From a bacterium UBP1_UBA4783 (GTDB lineage Bacteria > Krumholzibacteriota > Krumholzibacteriia > Krumholzibacteriales > Krumholzibacteriaceae): a DNA stretch of 15,870 nt. The DNA is taken from positions 15,607-31,476 of the forward strand of contig DHHB01000050.1 in the NCBI GenBank assembly GCA_002403075.1, read 5' to 3'. Within the stretch, counting starts at the first letter, position 1, and every line of letters starts with the position of its first letter. A program made the position numbers and the translations under genes. The notes under the pieces were generated by a model that did not search any database, was not told where the DNA came from, and worked only from the letters and a program-made list of their open reading frames with translations. Of the stretch, positions 1 to 7,411 are shown piece by piece.

Positions 1-1137
1 ATCACCGGCGGCGTGCGGATCGACCAGATCCGCGAGGTCCGCGTCGAGGACCTCCTCGGGCGCGAGACGGTCGATCTCGACCCCGGTTCCGCGCGCGGGG
101 TCATCGCGGGCGCGCCGGTGCTCGTGACGGGCGCCGGCGGCTCGATCGGCGGGGAACTCTGCCGCCAGATCGCGCGCATCGGGCCCCGGTCCCTCGTCCT
201 CCTCGGGCGCGGGGAGAACCGCATCTTCGAGATCGAGGACGAGCTCCGCTCGTCGCACCCTCGTCTCGACATCAGGACGTGCATCACCGATCTGCGCGAC
301 CGCGAGCGCACGCGGCGGATCGTCCGCGAGCACGCGCCGGACGTCGTTTTCCACGCCGCGGCGCACAAGCACGTTCACTACATGGAGCGCGATCCGGAGG
401 AGGCGGTGACGAACAACGTCGAGGCGAGCGTCCATCTCGTGCGCGCCGCCGAGGAGTTCGGCGCGAGCCGCTTCGTGTTCATCTCGACCGACAAGGCCGC
501 CGATCCGCGCGGCGTCATGGGCGCGACGAAACGGATCTTCGAGGAATACCTGCGCGCGCGGAGCGCCCGGAGCCCGGCGCGCCTCATCACGGTGCGCTTC
601 GGCAACGTCATCGGAAGCACGGGAAGCGTCGTGCCGCTCTTCCTCAAGCAGATACGCCGCGGGGGGCCCGTCACGGTCAGCGATCCCCGCGCGACGCGCT
701 ACTTCATGACGGTGCGCGAGGCGGCCCTTCTCGTCATACGGGCCTCGGCGATCGGAAAGGGCGGAGAGATCTTCATCCTCGACATGGGCGAGGCGCTCAA
801 CATGCTCGAGGTCGCGCAGGACCTCATCATGCTCGCCGGATACGAGCCCGAGACGGAGATCCCCGTTGTCGTCACCGGGCTTCGCGACGGGGAGAAGCTT
901 CACGAATCGCTCGTCGGGGCCGGCGAGCGGCTCCGCCCGGCGGGGGAGGAGAAGCTCTTCGTCGCCGAGCAGGCCGGCGCCGTTTCGGCGGGGCTGGAAA
1001 CGGCCGTCGAGGAGCTCATCGCCCTCGCCCGCAACGGCGAACGTGCCCGCGTGCTCGAGCGCATGGCATCCCTCGTCCCCGGATTCGGGAGCGGCGGCGG
1101 CGCGGAGGGCGGCCCCTCCGCGGGCGCGAAATGCTGA
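1..1137 (+). CDS. CapD/FlaA1-type nucleotide-sugar 4,6-dehydratase/epimerase, C-terminal part (5' end outside window)
   Basis: Extended short-chain dehydrogenase of the polysaccharide CapD/FlaA1/PglF group. These enzymes act on UDP-GlcNAc-type sugars with bound NAD(P) to make activated deoxy-sugars for surface glycans. Seen: the frame is open from base 1, and a GTG at 13 is only an internal codon. The first residues (RIDQIREVRVEDLLGRE) match the linker that in long family members follows an N-terminal membrane region, so the gene most likely starts to the left. The Rossmann motif TGAGGSIGGE lies at about 127-156. The STDKA motif follows at about 484-498. MGATKR lies at 517-534, where Met replaces the usual SDR tyrosine of YxxxK, a hallmark of the inverting 4,6-dehydratase branch. 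The Gly/Ala-rich tail after about residue 355 looks unstructured. It is the first visible gene of a glycan operon, with a 7-base gap to the next gene. Family call is firm; the exact sugar product is not known. Confidence 0.92.
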   Translation: MTGGVRIDQIREVRVEDLLGRETVDLDPGSARGVIAGAPVLVTGAGGSIGGELCRQIARIGPRSLVLLGRGENRIFEIEDELRSSHPRLDIRTCITDLRDRERTRRIVREHAPDVVFHAAAHKHVHYMERDPEEAVTNNVEASVHLVRAAEEFGASRFVFISTDKAADPRGVMGATKRIFEEYLRARSARSPARLITVRFGNVIGSTGSVVPLFLKQIRRGGPVTVSDPRATRYFMTVREAALLVIRASAIGKGGEIFILDMGEALNMLEVAQDLIMLAGYEPETEIPVVVTGLRDGEKLHESLVGAGERLRPAGEEKLFVAEQAGAVSAGLETAVEELIALARNGERARVLERMASLVPGFGSGGGAEGGPSAGAKC

Positions 1138-1144
1138 GGCGCCT

Positions 1145-2101
1145 GTGATCCGAGAGGCCCGCAACCGTCCCGCGCCGGCAGAGATCGAGCGCTTCGTCCG
1201 CTCGTTTCCCGAGGCCACCTTCTTCCATACGCCCGCGTGGCTCGAGCCGCTCGCGGCGTCCTTTCCCTCGTTCGACGTGTTCTGGCTCGCCGAGCGCGAA
1301 GGGGGAGGGCTCGCCGCGGCGATGCCGGTCGCGCGCGTCGCGCGCGGGCCGTTCTTCCATCTCCACGCGCTGCCCTTCGGCGCGTACGGCGATCCGCTCG
1401 CGCGGAGCGACGCCGCCCGGGAGGCGCTCTTCGAGCGGTTCTTCGCGCTGGCGCGCTCGCCGCGGTGTCTCACGGCGCGCGTTCACTGCTTCGGCGGCCG
1501 CGCCCCCGCCGTCCTTCCGCGGGGCGCCTCGATCCGCGAGGAGGAATGCAGCCTCGTTCCGCTCGACGGCGGCATCGAGGAGGTGTGGCGCCGGACGAGC
1601 TCGAAGCGGCGCCAGCTCGCGCGCCGCGCGGAGCGCGCCGGGGCCGTCGCGAGGCTTCTCGAGAGCGAGGAGGAGGTCCGGAGCCTTCACGCGATCTACG
1701 CCGGCCAATCCCGGACGTGGGGAGGCGTGCATCCGTACCCGGAGCGGTTCTTCCTCGAGCTGTGGCGCCGCCGCGCCGAAGGCGTCGCCGTCGTCGGGGC
1801 GTTCCTCGGCGGGGAGCTCCTCGGGGGCCACGTCGATCTGTTCTACGGCCGCATGGCGCAGGCGTGGCAGGGCGGGATGACGGCGCGCGGCAACGAGCAC
1901 GAGGCCGCCTCCCTCTGCGCGCGCAAAGGCATGGAGCTCGCGTGCGAGCGGGGCATGCGGGTCTTCAACCTCGGATCGAGCGCGGGAGATCGCGGCATCG
2001 CGCTCTTCAAGGAATCGCTCGGCGGCGAAGAACATTCCTACACCGTCCTCTCCGCGCGCGGCGCGGCGGGGCTGCTGCTCGGGAGGGGAAGACGGTGGTG
2101 A
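1145..2101 (+). CDS. FemAB/GNAT-fold acyltransferase-like protein of a polysaccharide cluster
   Basis: A 318-residue soluble protein resembling FemAB-related proteins with an Acetyltransf_6-like (GNAT-fold) domain. Such proteins often sit in exopolysaccharide clusters and are thought to transfer an acyl or aminoacyl group. The substrate here is unknown. Seen: FFHTPAWLEPLA at residues 26-37 resembles the usual N-terminal motif. A basic stretch at about 145-165 (SSKRRQLARRAERAG) is followed by the GNAT-like half. This includes GAFLGGELLGGHVDLFYG, an alternating Gly/hydrophobic beta strand, and FNLGSSAGDRGIALFKESLG near the end, the typical closing motif with its Lys-Glu-Ser. The GTG start at 1145 is chosen because GAGG lies 5 bases upstream (1136-1139) and the N-terminus then fits the family. 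The frame stays open upstream only as a shadow of the dehydratase gene. The end overlaps the flippase gene by 4 bases (GTGA). A peptidoglycan interpeptide-bridge role as in FemX is possible but less likely in this context. Confidence 0.8.
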   Translation: MIREARNRPAPAEIERFVRSFPEATFFHTPAWLEPLAASFPSFDVFWLAEREGGGLAAAMPVARVARGPFFHLHALPFGAYGDPLARSDAAREALFERFFALARSPRCLTARVHCFGGRAPAVLPRGASIREEECSLVPLDGGIEEVWRRTSSKRRQLARRAERAGAVARLLESEEEVRSLHAIYAGQSRTWGGVHPYPERFFLELWRRRAEGVAVVGAFLGGELLGGHVDLFYGRMAQAWQGGMTARGNEHEAASLCARKGMELACERGMRVFNLGSSAGDRGIALFKESLGGEEHSYTVLSARGAAGLLLGRGRRW

Positions 2102-3618
2102 CGAGATCGAAGATCGCGGAAAACACGATCTTTCTCGCCGCGAGCGGCGCGGCGAGCGTGGTCTTCACGCTCGCGCAGCTCGCCGTCCTGAGCCGGTTCA
2201 TGAGCGTGGACGGATTCGGCCTCTTCGTCGCGCTCCGCGGATTCTCGCTGCTGCTCGCAACGGTGATCCTCCTCGGGCTTCCGCAGGTTCTCGTGCGGTT
2301 CCTGCCGACGTTCGAGGCGCGGGGCGTCCCGGGCCGCTCGATCGCGGTCTTCGCCGCCTCCTCGACGCTCGTCGCCGCGCTCGGCGCCGTGCTGCTGTGG
2401 ACGTCAGGGCTCTGGCAGCGCGCCCTTCCGGAGGGCGTGCGCGCGCTCGCCGGTTCCCCCCCGGTCATGCTGTGGATGACGCTCTCCTCCGTCACGCTCG
2501 CGCTCAAGATGCTCCTCTACGGCGGGTTCAACGGGCTGCGGGAGATGCGGATGCAGATGCTCCTCGAGCTCGCCTACCTGTTCCTCCTCACGGCGTACGT
2601 GGTCCACGAGCGCGAGCGGCTCGACGTCGCGTTCATATTCGCGGCGACGTTCTTCCTGAACGCCGCGGTGTTCGCCGCGGGGGTTCCCGTGTTCGCGCGC
2701 ATGGCCCGCGATCTCGCCGGGCGCTCCGCGGCGCCGGAGAGCGGGATCGTCGTTCCGAACCTGCTCTCCTACTGGGCCGGCTCGGTCTGTCTCAGCGTCG
2801 TCGCCCTCGCCTTCACCGACGTCGACCGGTTCGTCATGTCGTCGGTGCTGCCGATGGCGGCGATCTCCCTCTTTCACGTGGCCTCGCGCGTCGACGCGCT
2901 GCTCAAGCGCTTCCTCGCGCTTCCGATCCTCGCCGCGCAGCCCGAGATCACGCGCGTCTACGAGGAGGGGAGGTGGGCGGACATCGCGGGGCGCATGGGG
3001 CTCTTCACGAAGGGGATGCTCGTCACGGCGCTCTGCTGCACGGCCCTGTTCGCCGTGATCGGCCGCGACATCATCCTGCTGCTCTCGGGCGGCGGATACG
3101 GCGCCTCCTACCGCGTCTTCCTCGTTCTGCTGCCGACGGTGCCGCTCGCGGCCGTGGCGGCGCCGCTGCTCGCGACGATGCGCTCGCTCCACTTCATGCG
3201 GTGGGCGGTTCTCTGCGATTTTCTCTGGATGGCGGTCTACTTCGGGACGTTCTTCTTCCTCGCGAGGGCGCTCGGCCCGGAGGGCATGGCGGCGGCGCAG
3301 GTCGCCGCCTCCGCCGTGCAGATGGCGGCCGCCGTGCTGCTCGCGCGCCGCGAGAGGTTCTACGGCGGCGCCGGGACGCGCCTCGGCCGCGTCGTTCTGG
3401 CGCTCGCGCCGGCGACGGCCTGCGGGATGTTCCTCACCGCGCGCGTGCCGCTCTACGTCTCCATCGCCGTCGTCGCGCTTTCGCCCTTCATCGCGCGCGG
3501 GCTTCTGCGATCGCTTCGCGTCTTCGACCGCGAGGAGACGGACCGCATTCTCGGGCTCGTGACGGTTCCCGCGGGAAGGAGGGTCGCGGCGTGGATGCTT
3601 TCCGCGGAGAAGCGATGA
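2098..3618 (+). CDS. Wzx-type polysaccharide flippase (MATE/MVF-fold)
   Basis: A 506-residue integral membrane protein of the polysaccharide export/flippase group (Polysacc_synt-like). It would move an undecaprenyl-linked glycan unit across the inner membrane. Seen: about 12-14 hydrophobic segments along the whole length. The N-terminus (RSKIAENTIFLAASGAAS...) is typical, with the first helix followed by SRFMSVDGFGLF, the conserved 'lgpeeyGlf'-like loop. The DVDRFVMSSVLP motif near residue 241 matches the middle of the family, where an Asp-Arg-Phe-hydrophobic loop precedes a helix. Length is normal for Wzx. GTG at 2098 gives a 4-base overlap with the upstream stop; GTG at 2095 is equally possible. 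The end overlaps the next gene by 4 bases (ATGA), suggesting coupled translation. The transported glycan cannot be deduced. A teichoic-acid or lipid II flippase (MurJ) is less likely given the neighbouring glycosyltransferase and dehydratase. Confidence 0.88.
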   Translation: MTRSKIAENTIFLAASGAASVVFTLAQLAVLSRFMSVDGFGLFVALRGFSLLLATVILLGLPQVLVRFLPTFEARGVPGRSIAVFAASSTLVAALGAVLLWTSGLWQRALPEGVRALAGSPPVMLWMTLSSVTLALKMLLYGGFNGLREMRMQMLLELAYLFLLTAYVVHERERLDVAFIFAATFFLNAAVFAAGVPVFARMARDLAGRSAAPESGIVVPNLLSYWAGSVCLSVVALAFTDVDRFVMSSVLPMAAISLFHVASRVDALLKRFLALPILAAQPEITRVYEEGRWADIAGRMGLFTKGMLVTALCCTALFAVIGRDIILLLSGGGYGASYRVFLVLLPTVPLAAVAAPLLATMRSLHFMRWAVLCDFLWMAVYFGTFFFLARALGPEGMAAAQVAASAVQMAAAVLLARRERFYGGAGTRLGRVVLALAPATACGMFLTARVPLYVSIAVVALSPFIARGLLRSLRVFDREETDRILGLVTVPAGRRVAAWMLSAEKR

Positions 3619-4910
3619 CGCGCGGGCGTCTCCTGATGATCGTCAACTTCTTCCCGCCCGCGGGCGGCGGCGGCGTCTACCGGCCGCTGTCGTTCGTCAA
3701 GCATCTCTCGCGTCTCGGATGGGAGATCACCGTCGTCGCGCCGCGGCCGGGGGAGTTCTGGATATCGGATCCGGGCCTCGAGCGCGAGGTGCCGCCGTCG
3801 GTGCGGGTCGTCCGCACGGCGTCCCTGTCGGGTCTCCGCGTGCTGCGGGCGCTGGGCGGCGGGAGGGGCCGGAGCGGGTCGCGGCGCTCGTCGTCGGGCT
3901 TCGGCGCGCTCCGGCGGCTCGGCGAGTTCTTCCTCCTTCCCGACACGTACGCGGGATGGGCGCCGTTCGCGGCGCGGGAGGCCGGGCGTCTCGCGTCGTC
4001 GGAACGCTTCGACGCCGTCTATTCGACGAGCCCTCCCGACAGCTCTCATCTCGCCGCGATGCGGCTCGCGCGCCGGCGGCGGATACCGTGGGTCGCCGAT
4101 TTCCGCGATCCGTGGGTCAACCTGCGTCTGCGCACGCCGCCGACGCCCGTTCACCGCTTCCTCCACGAGCGCATGGAGCGCGCGGCGGCGCGGGCCGACC
4201 TCGTGCTCGTTACGACGGAGGCGCACGAGGAAACGATGCGGCGGAGCTATCCGGAATGCCGCGTCGAGCGGATCCCGAACGGATACGAGGAGGAGGACTT
4301 CCAGGGCGAGCCGGGCGCCGTTCCGCCGCCGGAGCCGTTCACCGTCACCCACTGCGGCATGCTCACCCTCGGGCGGAGCGTGCGGCCGTTTCTCGAGGGT
4401 TTCGCGGCGTTCGCGAAACGGGCTCCCGCGAAGGCGGCGGCGACGCGCGTCGCCTTCGTCGGCGCCCGCGAATCGGCGAACGAGGAGCTCGCCGGTTCGC
4501 TCGCCCTTGCGGATCGCGTGCGTTTCGAGGATAATCTGCCGCACCGCGAGGTCGTCCGGCGGGAACGCGAAAGCCACGTGCTGCTCCTCGTCAAGCACGA
4601 CGACGAGCGCTACCGGGGCCTCGTTCCGGGAAAGCTGTACGAGTACATCGGCGCGAGGCGGCCGATACTCGCGATCGCGCCGGAGGGGGAAGCGGCCCGT
4701 ATCGTCGCCTCCATGCGCCGGGGAGAGGTCGCCTCGATCGGCGATCCGGCGGACGTGGCCGCGAAGCTCGAGTTGCTCCACGACCGGTGGCGCGCCGGGA
4801 CGCTCGAGAGCGGATACGATCTGCGCGAGGCGCCGGAGCGCAGCCGACGCGCCGCCGCGGAACGGCTCGACGCGCTCCTCACGGCGCTCGTGAAGGGATC
4901 ATGCAGGTAA
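3615..4910 (+). CDS. GT4-like (GT-B fold) glycosyltransferase
   Basis: A 431-residue cytoplasmic glycosyltransferase with two Rossmann-like halves, expected to add a nucleotide-sugar residue to the growing lipid-linked glycan. Seen: the N-terminal motif FFPPAGGGGVYRPLSFVKHL at residues 11-30 is the glycine-rich acceptor loop typical of GT4 enzymes. VADFRDPWVN follows in the middle, as in many 'glycosyltransferase WbuB-like' proteins. IPNGYEEEDF marks the start of the C-terminal half. VPGKLYEYIGARRPILAI at 337-354 is the donor-site helix with the conserved Lys and Glu-Tyr. A low-complexity Gly/Arg/Ser loop at about residues 81-95 is unusual and probably a disordered surface insertion. There is no signal peptide or membrane segment. 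The start ATG overlaps the flippase stop; the end overlaps the following gene by 10 bases. Donor and acceptor are unknown. Confidence 0.88.
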   Translation: MTRGRLLMIVNFFPPAGGGGVYRPLSFVKHLSRLGWEITVVAPRPGEFWISDPGLEREVPPSVRVVRTASLSGLRVLRALGGGRGRSGSRRSSSGFGALRRLGEFFLLPDTYAGWAPFAAREAGRLASSERFDAVYSTSPPDSSHLAAMRLARRRRIPWVADFRDPWVNLRLRTPPTPVHRFLHERMERAAARADLVLVTTEAHEETMRRSYPECRVERIPNGYEEEDFQGEPGAVPPPEPFTVTHCGMLTLGRSVRPFLEGFAAFAKRAPAKAAATRVAFVGARESANEELAGSLALADRVRFEDNLPHREVVRRERESHVLLLVKHDDERYRGLVPGKLYEYIGARRPILAIAPEGEAARIVASMRRGEVASIGDPADVAAKLELLHDRWRAGTLESGYDLREAPERSRRAAAERLDALLTALVKGSCR

Positions 4911-6454
4911 AGGATTTCGCATACGTCGCCGTCGCCGCCGTGCTCTTCGCGTGCCTTCTGGTGCCGCTGCGCGACTCGGTCGTGGACGACACGTTCATAC
5001 ATCTCCAGTACGCGCGAAACCTCGCCGACCACGGGGAGCTTTCGTTCAACAGGACCGATCCGACGTACGGCGCGACGAGCCCTCTCTGGGTGGCGCTGCT
5101 CGCGCTCCTGCGACGGGCGGGCGCCGACATCCTCATCTGGTGCCGCGTCTTCTCGTGGCTCTTCGCGATCGCCTCGATCGCGCTCGTGTACCGCATCGCC
5201 GCGCGCCTCGGCGGAGGCTCCGCCGCGCCCGTCGCGGCGGCGTTCATCGTCGCCGCCGACGCGTGGCTCGTGCGCTGGAGCGCGGTCGGCATGGAGACCT
5301 CGTTCGCCGTCTTCATGGTGCTCGTCGTTTTCGACGCGGCGTTTCGCGCGGAGCGTTCGGCGGCCCGTTCGGCGGCGTTCGGCCTCGCGCTCTTTCTCGC
5401 CGCGCTCGCGCGGCCCGAGGCGCTGCTGCTCGCGCCGATCGCCGCGCTCGTCTTTCTCGTCGCGCGGGGCGCGCGAGCGCGGCACTTCGTCTTCGCCGCG
5501 GTCTTCGTCCCGCTCTTCGTCGCGTGGCTCGTCGTCATCCACCGGCACACGGGGACCTATTTCCCGCTGACGGCGGGGGCGAAGCAGGGCCGCCCCGTTC
5601 TCTCCGCGCTCCTCTTTTCGCGCGCCCTCGTCCCGCTCGGGATCATGGCCTCGACGACGCTCGTTCCGTGGATCGCCCTGCTCACGGGGCTCGTCGCGGC
5701 CGTCGCGCGCGACCGCTCGATCGGATCCGCGTTCGACGAGCGCCGCGACATACGCTCGACGCCCGCGGCGCTGCTCATGCTCGTCTGGGCGGTCGCGCTG
5801 CCGGCGGCCTACGCGCTTCTCGATTTCCAGGTGCTCTCGCGCTACCTCGTGCCGGTCATGCCGGCGGCCGTCATCCTCGGCTGCGCGGCTGCCGGCCGTC
5901 TCGCCGCCCGCTTCGTTCGGAGCGACCGCGGCCGCGACGTCGCGCTCGGCGCGTTCGCCGTTCTCGCCGTCGCCCAGAGCGCCGCCGTCTACGCGCTCGT
6001 CGTCGTGCCCTCGACGAGGGCGTTCTCCCGCGGGCTCGTGCGGACGGTCGCCGCCATGGGAAAGCAGATCGATCACGAGGCGCCGGCCGGGGCGATCGTC
6101 GCGACCCCGGACATCGGCGCCGTCGGCTACTACGCGCACCGCCGTATACTCGATCTCGGCGGCCTGGTGAGCCCCGAGATCAATCGCATGCGGAAATCGG
6201 TCGACGTCGACGAGATCATCGAGCGGGGGCTCTACCTGCGGTTCAATCCGACCTATCTCGTCGACCGGAGCGAAACGCCGGAGCGTTTCGCGGGAAAGGT
6301 CATCGACGGCGTTCTCTTCACGCCGGTGCGGAAGGGCTCGATCCCGAACCTCGGCATCCGGAAGCCGGCGCCGGTCGTCTATACCCTCTACAGGCTCGAT
6401 CGCGTCCCGGCCGAGGGCTCCGCGGCGCCGCCGCGGGGAGGGGGCGCGCCGTGA
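4901..6454 (+). CDS. Polytopic GT-C-like membrane protein (AftB/ArnT-like)
   Basis: A 517-residue membrane protein with roughly ten or more hydrophobic segments and an extracytoplasmic C-terminal tail. It resembles GT-C glycosyltransferases, which use polyprenyl-phosphate sugars on the outer face of the membrane. Seen: after the first helix (residues 7-22) comes VVDDTFIHLQYARNLADHG, an Asp-Asp pair at 29-30 followed by YARNLADHGELSFN. Next is TYGATSPLWVALL, which resembles the AftB-type 'DDAFI..RYARNL..G.GLVFN...GYTSPLW' pattern. The Asp-Asp pair is the expected catalytic/metal site in this superfamily. The C-terminus contains VATPDIGAVGYYAHRRILDLGGL, often seen at the periplasmic end of such proteins. 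The start ATG at 4901 is preceded by AAGGGA and lies inside the end of the previous gene. The start of the methyltransferase overlaps its stop (GTGA). Sugar and acceptor are unknown, and activity is inferred from the motif and fold class. Confidence 0.76.
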   Translation: MQVKDFAYVAVAAVLFACLLVPLRDSVVDDTFIHLQYARNLADHGELSFNRTDPTYGATSPLWVALLALLRRAGADILIWCRVFSWLFAIASIALVYRIAARLGGGSAAPVAAAFIVAADAWLVRWSAVGMETSFAVFMVLVVFDAAFRAERSAARSAAFGLALFLAALARPEALLLAPIAALVFLVARGARARHFVFAAVFVPLFVAWLVVIHRHTGTYFPLTAGAKQGRPVLSALLFSRALVPLGIMASTTLVPWIALLTGLVAAVARDRSIGSAFDERRDIRSTPAALLMLVWAVALPAAYALLDFQVLSRYLVPVMPAAVILGCAAAGRLAARFVRSDRGRDVALGAFAVLAVAQSAAVYALVVVPSTRAFSRGLVRTVAAMGKQIDHEAPAGAIVATPDIGAVGYYAHRRILDLGGLVSPEINRMRKSVDVDEIIERGLYLRFNPTYLVDRSETPERFAGKVIDGVLFTPVRKGSIPNLGIRKPAPVVYTLYRLDRVPAEGSAAPPRGGGAP

Positions 6455-7311
6455 AGATCCCCGAGCCGGTCATCCCCGGCGACATCCCGCCGGCCGAGCT
6501 GCCGGCGCTTCTGCGGAACTGGCATCTCGGATCCAAGGCGCGGCGGCACCTCTCGCGCCGCCGCTTTCACGAGGTGACCTCGCTCCTCGATCGCTCCGGA
6601 GGCCGCGCGCTGGACGCGGGGTGCGGATGGGGATACGGCCTGTTCCTTCTCGGGCGGCGGGGTTTCGAGCCGTTCGGCATCGACATCGTGCAGGACGATT
6701 TTCCCGCGGCGCGGCGCGTCGCCGCCGCGAACGCGCTCGACGTCGCGCTCGCCGGCGCCGACCTCGGCGCCCTTCCGTTCGCCGAAGGCTCCTTCGCGGC
6801 CATGACGGCGGTCGAGACGATCGAGCACGTGTTCGAGGAGGACCGGATGAGCGCGCTGCGAGAGGCGTGGCGGGTTCTCGTCCCCGGCGGCGTTCTCGCG
6901 CTTTCGACGCCGAACGAGCGCTCGATCGTCGAGCGCGGCAAACGGCTCATCGTTCGGTTCCCGTTTCTCAAACGGCTCTTTCCGGCGATGTGCTATCCGG
7001 CGGGGGCGGTGCCTCGGGAGAGATACCATCCCTACAGCTATCATAAACCCGTGCCTCCCGCCGCGCTCAGGCGCATGCTCGAAGACGCGGGGTTCGAAGT
7101 CGCCGCCGTGAAGACGGTCATCTTCGTCTGGAAGAGCGTTCCGGACGCCCTCTTCGCGGCGGCCCGTCTCGTCGAGACGGCGCTCGAGCGCGCGCCTTTC
7201 GTCCGCGGCCTCGCGAGCACTCTCGTCGTCTCCGCGATCAAGGTGGAGCGGAGCGCATACGTGGTATCTGGGAGTCGAGGAGAAAAATCTTCGGGTCGGA
7301 CTGCCACGTAA
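6451..7311 (+). CDS. Class I SAM-dependent methyltransferase (Methyltransf_11-like)
   Basis: A 286-residue Rossmann-fold methyltransferase, the last gene of the glycan operon. By context it probably methylates a sugar or the lipid-linked glycan; a small-molecule substrate cannot be excluded. Seen: SAM-binding motif I is DAGCGWGYG at residues 55-63, and the acidic end of strand 2 is FGIDIVQDD. LPFAEGSFAAMTAVETIEHV matches motifs II/post-II, and VLVPGGVLALSTPNE is the typical motif III strand and loop. The tail (residues about 190-286) includes PPAALRRMLEDAGFEVAAV, a common C-terminal feature. GTG at 6451 overlaps the previous stop by 4 bases. Base composition drops sharply just after the TAA. 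The last 50 bases can fold into a nested stem (7259-7309), but without a U-tract, so a classical terminator is not visible. Confidence 0.86.
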   Translation: MKIPEPVIPGDIPPAELPALLRNWHLGSKARRHLSRRRFHEVTSLLDRSGGRALDAGCGWGYGLFLLGRRGFEPFGIDIVQDDFPAARRVAAANALDVALAGADLGALPFAEGSFAAMTAVETIEHVFEEDRMSALREAWRVLVPGGVLALSTPNERSIVERGKRLIVRFPFLKRLFPAMCYPAGAVPRERYHPYSYHKPVPPAALRRMLEDAGFEVAAVKTVIFVWKSVPDALFAAARLVETALERAPFVRGLASTLVVSAIKVERSAYVVSGSRGEKSSGRTAT

Positions 7312-7378
7312 GATTCAACTAATTGTAAATAATACACTTAAAGCTTAACAAATATTTCATCGGCTCCGAAAATAGGTA

Positions 7379-7407
7379 TTGACAGGTGGGGCACTGTGGG
7401 GTATTGT
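7379..7407 (+). promoter_or_regulatory. Sigma-70-like promoter of mraZ/dcw operon
   Basis: A perfect -35 box TTGACA lies at 7379-7384. A 17-base spacer is followed by a -10 box TATTGT (7402-7407), four of six bases matching TATAAT. Transcription would start near 7413-7415, leaving a leader of about 52 bases before the ATG at 7466. The optimal spacing, the AT-rich upstream flank (7312-7378, resembling an UP element) and the position in front of mraZ support the call. The overlapping TGGGG repeats explain how it could be repressed. Promoter function is inferred, not measured. Confidence 0.8.
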
Positions 7408-7411
7408 GGGG
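7387..7411 (+). promoter_or_regulatory. MraZ operator: three TGGGG direct repeats, 10-base period
   Basis: Three identical TGGGG units lie at 7387-7391, 7397-7401 and 7407-7411, each separated by exactly five bases (CACTG, TATTG). The layout TGGGN-N5-TGGGN-N5-TGGGN is the documented DNA target of MraZ upstream of its own gene in E. coli and Mycoplasma. One helical turn between units fits a ring-shaped MraZ oligomer contacting one face of DNA. Units one and two sit in the promoter spacer and unit three abuts the last base of the -10 box. Binding would therefore block RNA polymerase and give autorepression of the dcw operon. Confidence 0.9.

Noticed and set aside
866..1144. Upstream extension of the FemAB-like frame into the dehydratase gene
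   Set aside because: The extra residues are Ser/Arg/Pro-rich out-of-frame reading of the dehydratase; the GTG at 1145 with GAGG upstream fits the family N-terminus.
4610..6139. Long minus-strand frame of 509 codons opposite the GT4 and GT-C-like genes
   Set aside because: Highly charged Arg/Glu/Asp repeats typical of antisense reading of GC-rich membrane-protein genes; no ribosome site or domain.
7357..7378. Short TCGG/CCGA hairpin (TCGGCTCCGA) considered as a terminator
   Set aside because: Only a four-base stem with a two-base loop, too small, and followed by AAAA rather than a run of T on the + strand.
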